A stretch of DNA of 64,000 nt, from contig JAEYUC010000022.1 of assembly GCA_023433705.1 (NCBI GenBank), positions 73,625-137,624 of the forward strand. The letters are read 5' to 3'. The translations under genes were made by a program, and so were the position numbers. The DNA is from Pseudomonadota bacterium (GTDB lineage: Bacteria > Pseudomonadota > Gammaproteobacteria > Steroidobacterales > Steroidobacteraceae). A model generated the notes under the pieces. That model worked only from the letters and a program-made list of their open reading frames with translations, ran no database searches and was not told the origin of the DNA. Shown piece by piece: positions 35,201 to 43,188 of the stretch. The stretch's first letter is position 1. Every line of letters starts with the position of its first letter.

Positions 35201-35947
35201 GAACAGCCGGCCGCCGTAACGGTTCGACAGCTCCGCGATGACCTCGCGCGAAAGCCCGGAAAACGCGCCGCTGGTGCTGAACGTGCCGTGCACGAACAAC
35301 AACGCGCGCCCCTGCGACAGGCGTCGCCAGTCCGCCTCGGTGATGCGCGGGAAGTTCGGGTCGTCCACCTGGTAGTCGTCGACCGCGAAGGTGCGCGTGA
35401 AGGTGGGCCGGTTCTTCGTTTCCCATTTCCGCGCGAAGCCGTGAATGATGGGCCCGAGCAGCGGATCGACGATCTTGAACAGGAAGGAATTGATCTTCTT
35501 CCCGATGTCCTTGAGCCCGCGCGTCGCGCCGGCGGCGGGCGTCGCGTCGAGCGGAATCGTGAACTTGACCGAGGCCTTCGCGCCGAGCGCGCGCGACTTG
35601 CCTTCTCCTTTGCGAGGAGTGTCAGGTAATACCCACGACACGGCGCCCGAGGCATCCTCGACCAGCAATATGCAGGACTCGTCGTCGCCCACCGGCACTT
35701 CGAGCGTCGCCGTCGGCGCGGCGGTCGCGAGATCGCGCGTACCCGCGGCGGGTGGCGGCAGGAGCACGACCTTGTCGAGCGTGAGTCCCGCCTCCGCCAA
35801 TTCCGCGTCGAAGGAACCTCCGCCGAACGAGCGCGTGGCGCCCGGTTTCTCGGCCTTGGCGGAGCCCGCCAGGGTCGCGGAATGCAGGACGTAACCGTCA
35901 CCGAGATCGGTGCGGACTGAATGGCCGGGTAGTTTGGATGATGCCAT
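32213..35947 (-). CDS. Giant alpha/beta-hydrolase and metacaspase protein
   Basis: This 1244-residue protein has an unrecognised N-terminal region (1-200), an alpha/beta-hydrolase (FVHGTFST 218-225, nucleophile in CHSRGG 283-288), and a second hydrolase-like segment (AHGGLIG 592-598, GHSAG 719-723). A Pro/Ala-rich linker (915-970) leads to a C-terminal metacaspase (C14; YSGHG with His1046, DCCHSG with Cys1104). A metal/acidic loop DLDGDEGLDGNRND follows the His. Metacaspases cut after Arg or Lys. GGGAG precedes the ATG. No signal peptide or helix is visible. Context suggests a regulated lipase-protease that acts with the downstream protein. Confidence 0.85.
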   Translation of the reverse strand: MASSKLPGHSVRTDLGDGYVLHSATLAGSAKAEKPGATRSFGGGSFDAELAEAGLTLDKVVLLPPPAAGTRDLATAAPTATLEVPVGDDESCILLVEDASGAVSWVLPDTPRKGEGKSRALGAKASVKFTIPLDATPAAGATRGLKDIGKKINSFLFKIVDPLLGPIIHGFARKWETKNRPTFTRTFAVDDYQVDDPNFPRITEADWRRLSQGRALLFVHGTFSTSGAFSGLSREVIAELSNRYGGRLFAFNHATLTADPRENAIAFLSDVPDGMNLEVDIVCHSRGGLVSRQIALLGESRGVRVRRIVFVGAVNAGTALADDEHMIGMIDRFTTIAKFIPQGTAKKILDALVLVVKVVGHGLLTDLEGLAAMNPRGPFLKAMNVPGGTTPDHFAIASDYEPKEGTPFLSLTRAKDAAVDKVFEDAANDLVVPRDGVFANNGAGGFPIDDARCLKFGPTDGIVHTEFFSEPRVGTQLLAWLEPGAAVARGLGATPSVDEVARILDVYRDQVLTTIASMVGGARGGDKKSQELTPEELEALRPHVVNLSEGLFKESGKYSTTEADVDAIVREHIPKWAAALPAGEPLRIAIWAHGGLIGERDGLRIALKHVDWWKRNGVYPVYFVWETGLFDALRSILESVARKIPGLGARDLFDFTTDPLVQEGARALGGVHVWGAMKTNAQLSSGEKGGARYTAKRLHELVSNPALVGQRPLEFHAVGHSAGSIFHSWFLPMAKEVKLPRFKTLQLLAPAITVADFDARLTKEIGPAGAVEKAVMYTMKKSYEEDDHCIRVYRKSLLYLIHHGLETRRRTPVLGLEISVRATPSVAALFGLNGTPNAAGRVVWSVTKDGGGNSSSASTTHGGFDDDVSTMNSVAANVLAAPNARVPYQPTATRSLDGWPVSDEWLDGVDLARMGSPIAPRPQTAPAQGSLAPAPAIAPIVADAFASAATVSTAAPRPKPASTGKSGGGARRALSVGIDAYPGPNALNGCVNDTREWSNMLLAAGFETPRTLINEQATHSAIVTAMRELVVTAKRGDTLVFHYSGHGTEVPDLDGDEGLDGNRNDQAFVPVDFEDGAFLIDDDIRDLFDVLPAGVSLTVFIDCCHSGTITRMFGRNSSSADQANARFLKRTGSWEDWMRAHERFRDRANATRATLSGSRALVTRNDIRWVNFSACQSTEKALEHNGLGDFTRLTTALLKGDLSRLTPRALHDQIVAAFGESRLQTPQLDCPDVALNLPLFRALD

Positions 35948-36238
35948 GGCGGCTCCCTGGACGAATCGTTGTGTCAGGGGGAGTCATCGCGCGATGGCGC
36001 GGACACCGGATCCGCGTCCGCCCGTTTCGCATGGGGCCCATCCATTCGCGTCATGTGTCTCCCGAGCGCAATTCTTGTATTCCATTTATTGCGCGTCGAG
36101 CCGTGTATAACACCGGCAATTGACGTTAGCTAGTCGCGCGAAGCGCTCATGCCGCGAAACTGTGATGCACGAAAGTAGTTCGTGCGCGAACGGTTTGCTG
36201 CGGCGTGTCGCGACCCGGACACGACGCGCGTGGCGCGG
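35948..36238. other. Intergenic region upstream of the caspase-hydrolase operon
   Basis: This 291-bp gap contains no convincing gene. Bases 36075-36130 are AT-richer than the surroundings and hold TTATAC-like and TTGAC-like hexamers on opposite strands, so the minus-strand promoter for the large hydrolase genes is probably here. No clear operator palindrome is seen. Confidence 0.4.
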
Positions 36239-37030
36239 TCAGCGCGCGACGAGCGCCGCGCGCAGTTCCTTGAGCTTGTCCTTGATCCTGTCGGCGTTCG
36301 CGCTGCCCATCCGGATCAGCAGCTTCTGCCCCGCGGACAGCGACTCGAGCTTCGGATCCGCGAATTCATAGAGCACGTTGGGCCGTGCGAGGGCTATCGG
36401 ATCGCGCACGGTCGGTGTCTCGAGCAGGTGATCGATCACCTCGACCAGCCGATCGTTGAAGTGCTGCGGGGGATGTCCGAGGTTCTCGTACGACTCCTGG
36501 AACAGCGGGTAGTAACGCGCGTATTGCGTCATCAGCTTCTGCGTATCGAGCGAGGCGATCATCTGGACGAGCGGCTCGTAGCGCTTGTAATTGGCCGGAT
36601 CGAGCACGGGAGCGTCTTCCGTGCCGGAGGCCGCGAACTGGCCCGGCACCGGTTTCAATGGCCGGATGCGTTCGGCGACTTTCTGTTCCGGCAGATTGTC
36701 GATGGTCACGACCATCTGCCGCACCAGGTTGTCCGTGATGAAGAAGCGCTCCACGGCCGCGGGGCCTACGGTCTCGCCTAACGAAGCGCGCAATGCCGGA
36801 TCGCTGGCATCGAGGGGCGGCAGCGCTTCGTCCGAATCGGTCACCGGCGGCGGGTGCTGGGGCGCGGCCTCTTCCTCGGGCGGCGGCAATTGCTCCGGCA
36901 CCGCGACGACCGGCGTTTCGGCCTCGGGCGCCGGCCGGTCCGGCCACCAGCGATCACGGAAGACGACGGCGGCGATCGCGAGGGCGACCCCGGCCACGGC
37001 AATGACGATCCAGCGGATGTTTTCGTTCAT
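36239..37030 (-). CDS. DUF3014-like membrane-anchored protein
   Basis: This 263-residue protein has one N-terminal membrane helix (about 6-24), a Pro/Glu-rich linker (EQLPPPEEEAAPQHPPP region), and a C-terminal helical domain with FFITDNLVRQMVVTIDNLPEQKVAERIRPL and YYPLFQESYENLG, typical of DUF3014. The domain is presumably periplasmic. The function is unknown. It lies 39 nt downstream of the USP gene on the same strand, so they may share a transcript. Confidence 0.85.
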   Translation of the reverse strand: MNENIRWIVIAVAGVALAIAAVVFRDRWWPDRPAPEAETPVVAVPEQLPPPEEEAAPQHPPPVTDSDEALPPLDASDPALRASLGETVGPAAVERFFITDNLVRQMVVTIDNLPEQKVAERIRPLKPVPGQFAASGTEDAPVLDPANYKRYEPLVQMIASLDTQKLMTQYARYYPLFQESYENLGHPPQHFNDRLVEVIDHLLETPTVRDPIALARPNVLYEFADPKLESLSAGQKLLIRMGSANADRIKDKLKELRAALVAR

Positions 37031-37069
37031 GGAAGACCTGACAAGAATCCCGGCCAGTCGTTCGATCGA

Positions 37070-37999
37070 TTACTGACCCGGCCCTCGTACCACCAGCGCG
37101 TCGCAGGGCAGCGTGGAGAGGATGCTCTTCGCCCCGCTCCCGAGCAGCGCCTCGAGGAGCGCGCCTCGGCCGTGCGTGCCGAGCACCACGAGGTCGACGC
37201 CGTGAAGCTGCGCGAATTCGCGCACGATCTGCCGCGGCGAGCCGGGCTCCACCAGCGGCACGATCCTGTTGCGATCTTCCGCGGGCAGGAAGATGGAGGA
37301 AAGAAATTCCTCGAGTTCGGCGGCGTGGATCTCGCGGAAGTTCTCCGCATGGCGATTCGCATCGGGCGCCAGCGCCGGGTACGGCGCCTCGGAAACGTGC
37401 AGCAGGTGCAGGGTTTCGGTCGAGAAGAAGCTCAACGCGAGCTGCAGTGCGTATCCCGACGGGCCCGAGAAATCAGTCGTCACGACGATGCGCTCGTAGT
37501 CCGATCGCACGCGGTTCCTGACGATGAGGATCGGGATCGACAGGCGCCGCAACAATTGCTCGACCGTCTTGCCGAGGATCACGGGCCGTCGCGCAAACAA
37601 GGCTTCGCGCGCGACACCGGTGACGACGAGATCGACTTGTTCGGCCACCGCGATACGTTCGACGACCTCCGCCGGATCGCCCTCCTCGACCAGGATGCGG
37701 GCTTTTTCGATGGCATCTCCGAGATCGGCGCGCAGGCCCTGCAGGATGCGCTGCTTCATGATGGCCACCGCATCCGCGGGGCGTCGCCAGGACGGCGCGG
37801 CCGTCTGGCCGTACGTAAGGGTCGAGTCCTGGAAGTCCTCGAAGGCGTGGACGATCGTCAACTGCGCGTCGTGACGGCGGGCGACCGCGATCGCGCGCTC
37901 GAGTGCACGATCGCCGCGGGCACTCAGGTCCGTGGCGAGCAGAACCTTGCGCGGCGCGCCCATGGGATCGATCCCGGGGTTGCTGGATGAGTCGGTCAT
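37070..37999 (-). CDS. Tandem universal stress protein with ATP-binding motif
   Basis: This 309-residue protein has two Usp domains, starting RKVLLATDLSARGDRAL and ERIVVTTDFSGPSG. The C-terminal domain has the full G-2x-G-9x-G(S) nucleotide motif in LGTHGRGALLEALLGSGAKSIL, so ATP binding is likely, unlike the other three Usp proteins in the window. The ATG at 37999 has AGGATCC upstream; an in-frame ATG at 38026 would add 9 residues. It lies divergent to the dioxygenase gene. Confidence 0.93.
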   Translation of the reverse strand: MTDSSSNPGIDPMGAPRKVLLATDLSARGDRALERAIAVARRHDAQLTIVHAFEDFQDSTLTYGQTAAPSWRRPADAVAIMKQRILQGLRADLGDAIEKARILVEEGDPAEVVERIAVAEQVDLVVTGVAREALFARRPVILGKTVEQLLRRLSIPILIVRNRVRSDYERIVVTTDFSGPSGYALQLALSFFSTETLHLLHVSEAPYPALAPDANRHAENFREIHAAELEEFLSSIFLPAEDRNRIVPLVEPGSPRQIVREFAQLHGVDLVVLGTHGRGALLEALLGSGAKSILSTLPCDALVVRGPGQ

Positions 38000-38077
38000 G
38001 GCGGATCCTGTGCGTTGCATTCTCACCCAGTGTCGGCGGATCCGACCAGCTTTCTGTCAGCGCGCCAGGAGAAATCC

Positions 38078-38926
38078 ATGACGACGATGCCTGCGCTGTT
38101 CATCGGGCACGGCAGCCCGATGAACACCCTGGAAACCAATACGTACACCCAGGTGTGGCGCAAGTTGGGCCGCTCGCTGCCCCGGCCGCGCGGCATCCTC
38201 GCGGTCTCCGCGCACTGGTTCATCGGCGCGAGCGCGGTGACCGCGATGCAGCGCCCGCGCACGATCCACGATTTCTACGGGTTTCCCGCCGAATTGTTCG
38301 AGTTCGAATACCCGGCGCCCGGCATGCCCGAGCTCGCGGCCGAGGTGGTCGAGCTCGCCAGGCCCGAGTGGATAGGGCTCGATCACGACGAATGGGGTCT
38401 CGATCACGGCACGTGGAGCGTGCTCGCGCATCTCTACCCGGAAGCCGACGTACCCGTCGTCCAGCTTTCGATCAATGCGCTGAAGCCGCTCGAGTATCAC
38501 GTCGAACTCGGCGGGAAACTCGCGGCGCTGCGCGAGCGCGGCGTGCTGGTCGTCGCGAGCGGCAACGTCGTGCACAACCTGCGGCGCGTCGACTGGCGCA
38601 ATCCGGATGGCGAGGACTGGGCGCATCGATTCGACGACGCGGCCGCGGCGCTGATGACGCAACGGCCGCATGACATCGGCGAGCTCGCCGACCATCCTGA
38701 CTACCGGGCGGCCGTGCCGACGCCGGATCATTTCCTGCCGCTGCTCTACGTCGCCGGGCTCGCGTCCGCGGCGGGCGTCGGCGCCACGCCGATCGTGCGC
38801 GGCTGCGCGCTGGGTTCGATCTCGATGACCTGCTACGGCGTCGGCATCGACGGCATCGAGTGCGCGGATGGCGGCACGGCAGCGGGTTTGCCGCGCGACG
38901 TGCCGGCGGATCAGACCAATCTCTAG
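38078..38926 (+). CDS. DODA-type extradiol dioxygenase (YgiD-like)
   Basis: This 282-residue protein begins MTTMPALFIGHGSPMN; His in GHGSP, ILAVSAHWF, and the WGLDHGTW and GNVVHNLRR histidines form the metal site of class III extradiol dioxygenases. YgiD relatives open the ring of DOPA; the natural substrate in bacteria is unclear. CAGGAGAAATCC precedes the ATG at 38078. It is 12 nt ahead of the pirin gene, so the pair is probably one operon. Confidence 0.93.
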   Translation: MTTMPALFIGHGSPMNTLETNTYTQVWRKLGRSLPRPRGILAVSAHWFIGASAVTAMQRPRTIHDFYGFPAELFEFEYPAPGMPELAAEVVELARPEWIGLDHDEWGLDHGTWSVLAHLYPEADVPVVQLSINALKPLEYHVELGGKLAALRERGVLVVASGNVVHNLRRVDWRNPDGEDWAHRFDDAAAALMTQRPHDIGELADHPDYRAAVPTPDHFLPLLYVAGLASAAGVGATPIVRGCALGSISMTCYGVGIDGIECADGGTAAGLPRDVPADQTNL

Positions 38927-38938
38927 AGGAGCCGAATC

Positions 38939-39652
38939 ATGAGCGAGACGCAAGGTGAGATCCGCCGCAGCCAGGAGAGAGGGTATGCCGATCACGGCTG
39001 GCTCAGGTCCTACCACTCCTTTTCGTTCGCCGACTACTTCGACCCGCAACACGTCGAGTTCGGCCCTTTGCGCGTGATCAACGAAGACCGCGTCGATGCG
39101 GGCAAAGGCTTCGGCACGCACGCTCACCGCGACATGGAAATCATCAGCTACGTGCTCGAAGGCGAGCTCGCGCACAAGGACTCGCTCGGCAACGGCTCGA
39201 CCATCCGGCCCGGCGACGTGCAAAGGATGAGTGCGGGGTCCGGCGTGCAGCACAGCGAGTTCAATCCATCGGGCGCGAATGGTGTGCATTTCCTGCAGAT
39301 CTGGATTCAGCCGAACGTGCGCGGCATTCGGCCGAGCTACGAGGAGAAGCGCTTCGGAGCCGAGGAGAAACGCGGAAGATTGAGGCTGATCGCCTCACCC
39401 GACGCGGCGGAGCAATCGGTCCTGATCCACCAGGACGCACGCGTATACGCGGGGCTTTTCGACGGCGCGGAAAACGCGCGGCTCGAGGTGGCGCGTGGCA
39501 GGCGAATCTACGTACACGTCGCGCGCGGCGCGATTCGCGCGAACGGAACGTCGCTCGAAGCCGGCGACGCCCTCAAGCTCACGGGGACCTCGACGCTCAC
39601 GCTCGACGGCGGCAGCGGCGCCGAGGTGATCGTGTTCGATCTGCCGGGCTAA
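38939..39652 (+). CDS. Pirin/YhhW-family bicupin
   Basis: This 237-residue protein has two cupin domains. The N-terminal domain keeps GFGTHAHRDMEIISYVLEGE, VQRMSAGSGVQHSEFN and HFLQIWIQP; the histidines and Glu bind the metal. YhhW-type pirins act as quercetinases, and others are redox regulators. It follows the dioxygenase gene by 12 nt after a GAGGAG ribosome site and overlaps the convergent HPF-like gene by 4 nt. Confidence 0.93.
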   Translation: MSETQGEIRRSQERGYADHGWLRSYHSFSFADYFDPQHVEFGPLRVINEDRVDAGKGFGTHAHRDMEIISYVLEGELAHKDSLGNGSTIRPGDVQRMSAGSGVQHSEFNPSGANGVHFLQIWIQPNVRGIRPSYEEKRFGAEEKRGRLRLIASPDAAEQSVLIHQDARVYAGLFDGAENARLEVARGRRIYVHVARGAIRANGTSLEAGDALKLTGTSTLTLDGGSGAEVIVFDLPG

Positions 39653-40131
39653 TCCCCGGACGTCTGACCGGTCGAACCACGCCTGCGCGGCTTCTCGCGC
39701 CGCCGCTCGGTCGTGCGCCGCACGGCGCGCTCCACGCCGAGGATGGCCGCGTCGATCGCGTCACTCAGTGTCTGGTTGCGGGTTTCGAACACCACGCTCG
39801 GCAAGCCGGTCAGCACGACCTTGATGCGGCAGGCCTGGTCGACACCACCGCGCGGACCGTTCATGTCCTCCATGCGCACGCTGATGCGCTCGATCGCCCT
39901 CGCATGTTTGCGCAGCTTTTCACCGAGCCGGTTCCGCACGTAATCGCGTTCGATGGAATTCAGGTTCTGAGTCGCGCGGATGTGAACCGGCAGCGGCGCA
40001 TTGCCACCATTCTCCCGGCTCGCGTACGAAAGCAGTCGCCGCTCGGGCAATGTGCCCACGAGACGGCTCGGACTCGGTTTGGGCGGGCGGCGTGCCCGGC
40101 CGGAAATCGCGCTCGACGTTCGTTCTGCCAT
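39649..40131 (-). CDS. HPF/RaiA-like ribosome-associated protein
   Basis: This 160-residue protein has a basic N-terminal extension (ERTSSAISGRARRPPKPS) and an HPF-like domain: VHIRATQNLNSIERDYVRNRLGEKLRK, ERISVRMEDMNGP, QACRIKVVLTGLPSVVFETRNQTLSDAIDAAILGVERAVRR in outline. HPF proteins bind and inactivate 70S ribosomes in stationary phase. The basic, Arg/Lys-rich tails at both ends are unusual. GAGG precedes the ATG at 40131. It lies 8 nt after katA. Confidence 0.85.
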   Translation of the reverse strand: MAERTSSAISGRARRPPKPSPSRLVGTLPERRLLSYASRENGGNAPLPVHIRATQNLNSIERDYVRNRLGEKLRKHARAIERISVRMEDMNGPRGGVDQACRIKVVLTGLPSVVFETRNQTLSDAIDAAILGVERAVRRTTERRREKPRRRGSTGQTSGD

Positions 40132-40139
40132 TACGTACC

Positions 40140-41627
40140 TCACCTCTCGCTCATGCCCGATGCGGGCTCCATGGTGCGGCCCTTGCGCACCTTGTCCTCG
40201 ATGCGGCTGCCTGTCGCCGGATCGATCGACTTCCAGTATGCGAACGCGCGTTCCAGCACGGGACTGCGCACGCCGCCCGCGAGACTGCCCGACACGGTTT
40301 CGACCAGGTCGTTGCGCGCGGCGTCGTCGAACACCTCGCGCACGAGGACGCCGGGCTGCGTGAAATCGTCGTCCTCGGCACGCGGCGTGTAGGCGTTGCG
40401 CACCATTTCCCCGTCGGCTTCCCAACCGTCGGCCATGCGTCCGGTCTCGTCGGCCCAGGGTCGCCCGCCGCTGTTGGTCGCGTATACCGGCGCATTGCCG
40501 CTGTGTTGATAGGTCATCTGCCCATCGAACATGTACGTGTTGACCGGCACCTTGGGCTGGTTGACGGGCAGCTGATGGAAATTGGCGCCGATGCGATTGC
40601 GCTGCGCGTCGGCGTAGGCGAAGGCGCGGCCCAGCAGCATCTTGTCGGGCGAAAGTCCGATGCCCGGTACGGTATTGCCCGGCGAAAACGCTGCCTGCTC
40701 GATCTGCGCGAAGAAATTCTCCGGGTTCCGGTCGAGCGTCATGACGCCCACGACGACGAGTGGATAGTCGCGGTGCGACCAGGTCTTGGTCAGATCGAAC
40801 GGATTGATCCGGTACGTCTTCGCATCCTCGTACGGCATCACCTGCACCGACATCACCCACTGCGGATACTCGCCCTTCGAGATCGCCTCGAACAGGTCGC
40901 GCCGGTGGTAGTCGGCATCGAGGCCGGCCATCTTCTGCGCCTCGGCGTTGCTGAAGAACTTCATGCCCTGCCGGGTGTGAAAATGGTACTTCACCCAGAA
41001 CCGTTCGCCCTTGGCGTTGACCCACATGTAGGTGTGCGAGCCGTAGCCGTTCATGTGGCGCCAGGTGCGCGGCAATCCGCGCGGTCCCAGTAGATAGGTC
41101 ACCTGGTGCGCGGACTCGGGGTTGTTGGTCCAGAAGTCCCACTGCATGTGGTTGTCGCGCAGCCCGGAATCCGGCAGGCGTTTCTGGCTGCGGATGAAAT
41201 GCGGGAACTTCATCGGATCGCGCACGAAGAAGATCGGGGTGTTGTTGCCGACCAGGTCGTAGTTGCCCTCGGACGTGTAGAACTTGAGCGAAAAGCCGCG
41301 CACGTCGCGCCAGGTGTCGGGGCTGCCCATCTCGCCCGCGACGGTGGAGAAGCGCGCCAGCATCTCGGTCTTCGCGCCCTTCTGGAACACCGCGGCCTTC
41401 GTGTAGCGCGAGACGTCGTGCGTGGTCTCGAAGGCGCCGAATGCGCCGCCGCCCTTCGCGTGCGGTTGTCGCTCGGGCACCTTCTCGCGATTGAAGTGCG
41501 CCATCTGCTCGAGAAAGTGAACGTCGTGCAGCAGGATGGGACCGTCCGGTCCGATCGTCAGCGAATTGCGGTCGCTCGCCGCCTGAGCGCCCGAGCCCGT
41601 CGTCGAATGTCCTTGTCGCGTACTCAT
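40140..41627 (-). CDS. katA: Monofunctional small-subunit haem catalase
   Basis: This 495-residue catalase removes hydrogen peroxide. It has LLHDVHFLEQMAHFNREKVPERQPHAKGGGAFG in outline with catalytic His in PHAKG, the catalytic-Asn segment FFVRDPMKFPHFIRSQKR, and the proximal tyrosine region RAFAYADAQRNRIGANF. The length suits a clade with small subunits. AGGAGGCCGAAAG is a very strong ribosome site and fixes the ATG at 41627. It lies next to other stress genes and 8 nt ahead of the HPF-like gene. Confidence 0.96.
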   Translation of the reverse strand: MSTRQGHSTTGSGAQAASDRNSLTIGPDGPILLHDVHFLEQMAHFNREKVPERQPHAKGGGAFGAFETTHDVSRYTKAAVFQKGAKTEMLARFSTVAGEMGSPDTWRDVRGFSLKFYTSEGNYDLVGNNTPIFFVRDPMKFPHFIRSQKRLPDSGLRDNHMQWDFWTNNPESAHQVTYLLGPRGLPRTWRHMNGYGSHTYMWVNAKGERFWVKYHFHTRQGMKFFSNAEAQKMAGLDADYHRRDLFEAISKGEYPQWVMSVQVMPYEDAKTYRINPFDLTKTWSHRDYPLVVVGVMTLDRNPENFFAQIEQAAFSPGNTVPGIGLSPDKMLLGRAFAYADAQRNRIGANFHQLPVNQPKVPVNTYMFDGQMTYQHSGNAPVYATNSGGRPWADETGRMADGWEADGEMVRNAYTPRAEDDDFTQPGVLVREVFDDAARNDLVETVSGSLAGGVRSPVLERAFAYWKSIDPATGSRIEDKVRKGRTMEPASGMSER

Positions 41628-41698
41628 CTTTCGGCCTCCTTTGCCGGGAGACTTGCTACCACAGGGCGCGCGCGCATCACATTGGCCGAAGGGCTCCT

Positions 41699-43135
41699 TT
41701 ACGAAACCCACTGCCGGCCACGGATGTTCTGCAGCTGCCATGGATTGTCGACGTCGAGTTTCTCGGGAAAGAGCTGGCCGCGACCCTGAAGGGGAGTCCA
41801 GTCGGTGAATTCGCCCGTGAGTTTGCCGAGATAAGGCGCGGCGATCTCGAGGCATTCCTCGTGATCCATCTGGTCCGGCTCGACCATGCCCTTGCGTGGG
41901 TTGCGGATCGCCCACACCGCCGCCGCGAGCGCGCCTGCGACGACCTGCACCGTGGTCGCATTGGCGAAATCCAGGTGACGGCGCGCCTCGTCGATCGTGA
42001 GCTGCGAACCGAACCAGTAGGCATTCCTCGCGTGGCCGCCAAGCAGCACGCCGAGCTCGTCCATGCCATCCGCGATGTCACGGCCCAGACGCCGGCCGGA
42101 GGGCTGCATCTTCCAGCCGCGACCCTCGAGCTCGAGCGCGGACAACATGCCGTCGTCGCATGGGTGATAGACGAACATGACGGTGGGCCGATAGGTGAAT
42201 CCATCCCCGTCGCGCAGGGTCAGGAAGTCCGCGATCGAGAATACCTCGTCGTGCGTGACGAGCATGCCCTGGTATCCGCCCACGGATGGAGTCCAGCTGC
42301 GCGCGAATGTGCCGCCGCCCGGCCGCGGCAGATACAAGGTGCCGGAATTCGCGCGATGCTGGCGCGCGCGCCTCGGCAGAAGGAGCTCGTGTGTTCCGAT
42401 CGAAACCTCGCTCGGCTGCATGAGCTCGTCGACGAAACCGTCGATGGACCAGGTGTTGACGAACTCGCCGTGGCGCTTGGCGTGATCGCTGACCTGCGTG
42501 TCGCGCTCCGCGATCTGGATCACCTCGACGTTGAGATCGCGCGCGAGCGCCGCCCACTCCTCGCGCGAGGCGGGCCGCGCCTTGCCGTCGCGCAGGATGC
42601 GATCGAGATCCCGCAGCGCGCGCTTGACGAAGTGCGACACGAGCCCGGGGTTCGCGCCGTGATCGACGACCGCGGTGGGAGAATCCGGACCGAGCTCCTT
42701 CGCGAGTTTCAGCGCCTTCTCGCGGATCACGTAGTTGGTTCGCTCGCGCATCTTGAGCATCGGGTTGGCATAGACGCCGGGCCAGGGCTCGATCGAGGTG
42801 TCGACGTACAGCGCGCCCACCTCGGCGCAGAAACTCACGAGGTCGAGACTCGAGACGTTCACCGAGAGGTTGAGGACCAGGTCGCCGGCCTGGACGTGTT
42901 TGCCGAGGATCTTGCGGTAGTTGGCCGGCGTCAGGTGCGTGTGTTCGAAACGCGCGCCGTTCTTGCGCGCGAGGCCGCGCCCTGCCTCGTCCGCCGACAG
43001 CACCGTCAGCTTGCCCTTGCCGTCGACCGGGATGTGCCGCCCGATGAGCGGCAGGATGCCCTGGCCGATGCTGCCGCAGCCGATGATGATGACGCGGCCG
43101 CCGAACTCGACCATCTTGTTGTGGGCCGCGCTCAT
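41699..43135 (-). CDS. hss: Homospermidine synthase
   Basis: This 478-residue NAD-dependent enzyme joins putrescine units to make homospermidine. Its N-terminal Rossmann fold is GGRVIIIGCGSIGQGILPLI, followed by the conserved NLSVNVSSLDLVSFCAEVGALYVDTSIEPWPGVY in outline, VVDHGANPGLVSHFVKRAL, and NTWSIDGF. This pattern matches bacterial homospermidine synthase rather than generic saccharopine dehydrogenases. The start at 43135 was chosen at the Rossmann fold; upstream sequence in the same frame is a shadow. It stands between katA and the orphan kinase. Confidence 0.9.
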   Translation of the reverse strand: MSAAHNKMVEFGGRVIIIGCGSIGQGILPLIGRHIPVDGKGKLTVLSADEAGRGLARKNGARFEHTHLTPANYRKILGKHVQAGDLVLNLSVNVSSLDLVSFCAEVGALYVDTSIEPWPGVYANPMLKMRERTNYVIREKALKLAKELGPDSPTAVVDHGANPGLVSHFVKRALRDLDRILRDGKARPASREEWAALARDLNVEVIQIAERDTQVSDHAKRHGEFVNTWSIDGFVDELMQPSEVSIGTHELLLPRRARQHRANSGTLYLPRPGGGTFARSWTPSVGGYQGMLVTHDEVFSIADFLTLRDGDGFTYRPTVMFVYHPCDDGMLSALELEGRGWKMQPSGRRLGRDIADGMDELGVLLGGHARNAYWFGSQLTIDEARRHLDFANATTVQVVAGALAAAVWAIRNPRKGMVEPDQMDHEECLEIAAPYLGKLTGEFTDWTPLQGRGQLFPEKLDVDNPWQLQNIRGRQWVS

Positions 43136-43188
43136 CGGACCCCTTTCAGTGGATGCATGACTCGCCCTCCAGGCTGAAAGAGCCTTTT

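Noticed and set aside
33584..35629. A 681-codon plus-strand frame opposite the hydrolase-metacaspase gene
   Set aside because: It consists of biased Arg/Glu/Val/Ala sequence without motifs. The minus-strand gene has full catalytic signatures.
39649..41142. A 497-codon open frame covering catalase on the same strand
   Set aside because: Only its last 160 codons (from 40131) look like a real protein (HPF-like). The rest is a high-GC shadow of katA, which has a strong ribosome site and complete catalase motifs.
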